Shown here: positions 63,823 through 64,000 of the stretch, piece after piece
Numbering within the stretch: the first letter of the stretch is position 1
Layout: each line of letters begins with the position of its first letter
Source of the DNA: Sphaerulina vaccinii
Lineage: Eukaryota; Ascomycota; Dothideomycetes; Mycosphaerellales; Mycosphaerellaceae
NCBI GenBank assembly: GCA_022570795.1
Contig: JAKUDP010000011.1
Location: forward strand, 930,001-994,000
Length of the DNA: 64,000 nucleotides
Direction: 5' to 3'
The notes under the pieces: model-generated
Seen by the model: only the letters and a program-made list of their open reading frames with translations
Database searches by the model: none
What the model was told of the DNA's origin: nothing
Program-made: the position numbers and the translations under genes

Positions 63823-64000
63823 ATGCCGCCATCATTAGGGGCTCGCGTCTTCGCCATCCCAGAACTGCTCGAGCAGGTTCTGTTGCGCACCGGAAAAGAT
63901 CCTAAGGTAGATTCAGCCGAGTTCCGCGTCGCGACCCAACTCTTTGGCCTTCTACGAGTCAGCCGAGCCTTCCACAACACCATCACTAAGTCGCCAGTCC
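63823..64000 (+). CDS. F-box-like protein (ELLEHIL-type family), member 4, cut by window end
   Basis: Fifty-nine codons are visible before the window ends. The core is clear: ARVFAIPELLEQVLLRTGKD then QLFGLLRVSRAFHNTITKSP. It is closest in pattern to the members at 61758 and 62751. The cluster therefore continues beyond the window. Confidence 0.75.
   Translation, partial: MPPSLGARVFAIPELLEQVLLRTGKDPKVDSAEFRVATQLFGLLRVSRAFHNTITKSPV

Overview
The window is a piece of a filamentous ascomycete genome. The evidence is short GT-AG introns (mostly 47-70 nt) with CTGAC/TACTAAT-like branch sites, fungal gene families (TRAPPC13, GH28 polygalacturonase, Zn2Cys6 regulator, F-box-like families), and a long AT-rich block carrying the mark of repeat-induced point mutation (RIP). 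The gene set and RIP style fit a plant-associated Dothideomycete, possibly Mycosphaerellaceae-like. That lineage call is inference.

Left arm (1-32 kb): a TRAPPC13 gene is followed by a 3.7-kb degenerate tandem array of about 16 units near 240 bp. Next come a secreted endopolygalacturonase, an ADP-ribosylglycohydrolase-like protein, an MFS sugar transporter and an odd RING protein. Three tandem paralogues of a small SANT/Myb-like family (proteins starting MPxxW) follow, then a C2H2 zinc-finger protein, a DsbA/FrnE-like oxidoreductase, a small membrane protein and an 816-aa protein with a HicA-like C-terminus. From 22.2 to 32.3 kb lies a possible catabolic neighbourhood: FAD monooxygenase, small helical protein, YWTD propeller, 3-hydroxyacyl-CoA dehydrogenase, class III CoA-transferase and a Zn2Cys6 regulator.

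Middle (about 32.2-48.1 kb): an AT-rich block almost without CpA/TpG, the product of RIP on transposons. Legible parts are a 5'-truncated Ty1/Copia pol relic, two oppositely oriented 489-bp LTR-like copies, a 0.9-kb palindrome, a 300-bp octamer array and a short LTR element with only gag inside. RIP has spilled into the adjacent Zn2Cys6 gene: a TGG-to-TAG type change ends the ORF and further RIP-type stops follow in the same frame.

Right arm (48.1-64 kb): a hairpin-rich border without recognisable genes, a partial BTB/POZ gene, a fringe-like glycosyltransferase, a secreted TolB-like propeller protein, a sphingolipid delta-4 desaturase and an expanded cluster of two F-box-like families. That cluster holds eight copies, one clearly broken and one of uncertain structure, and runs off the end of the window.

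Gene models were built by hand from reading frames, splice signals and frame closure. No similarity search was run, so family names rest on motif recognition.
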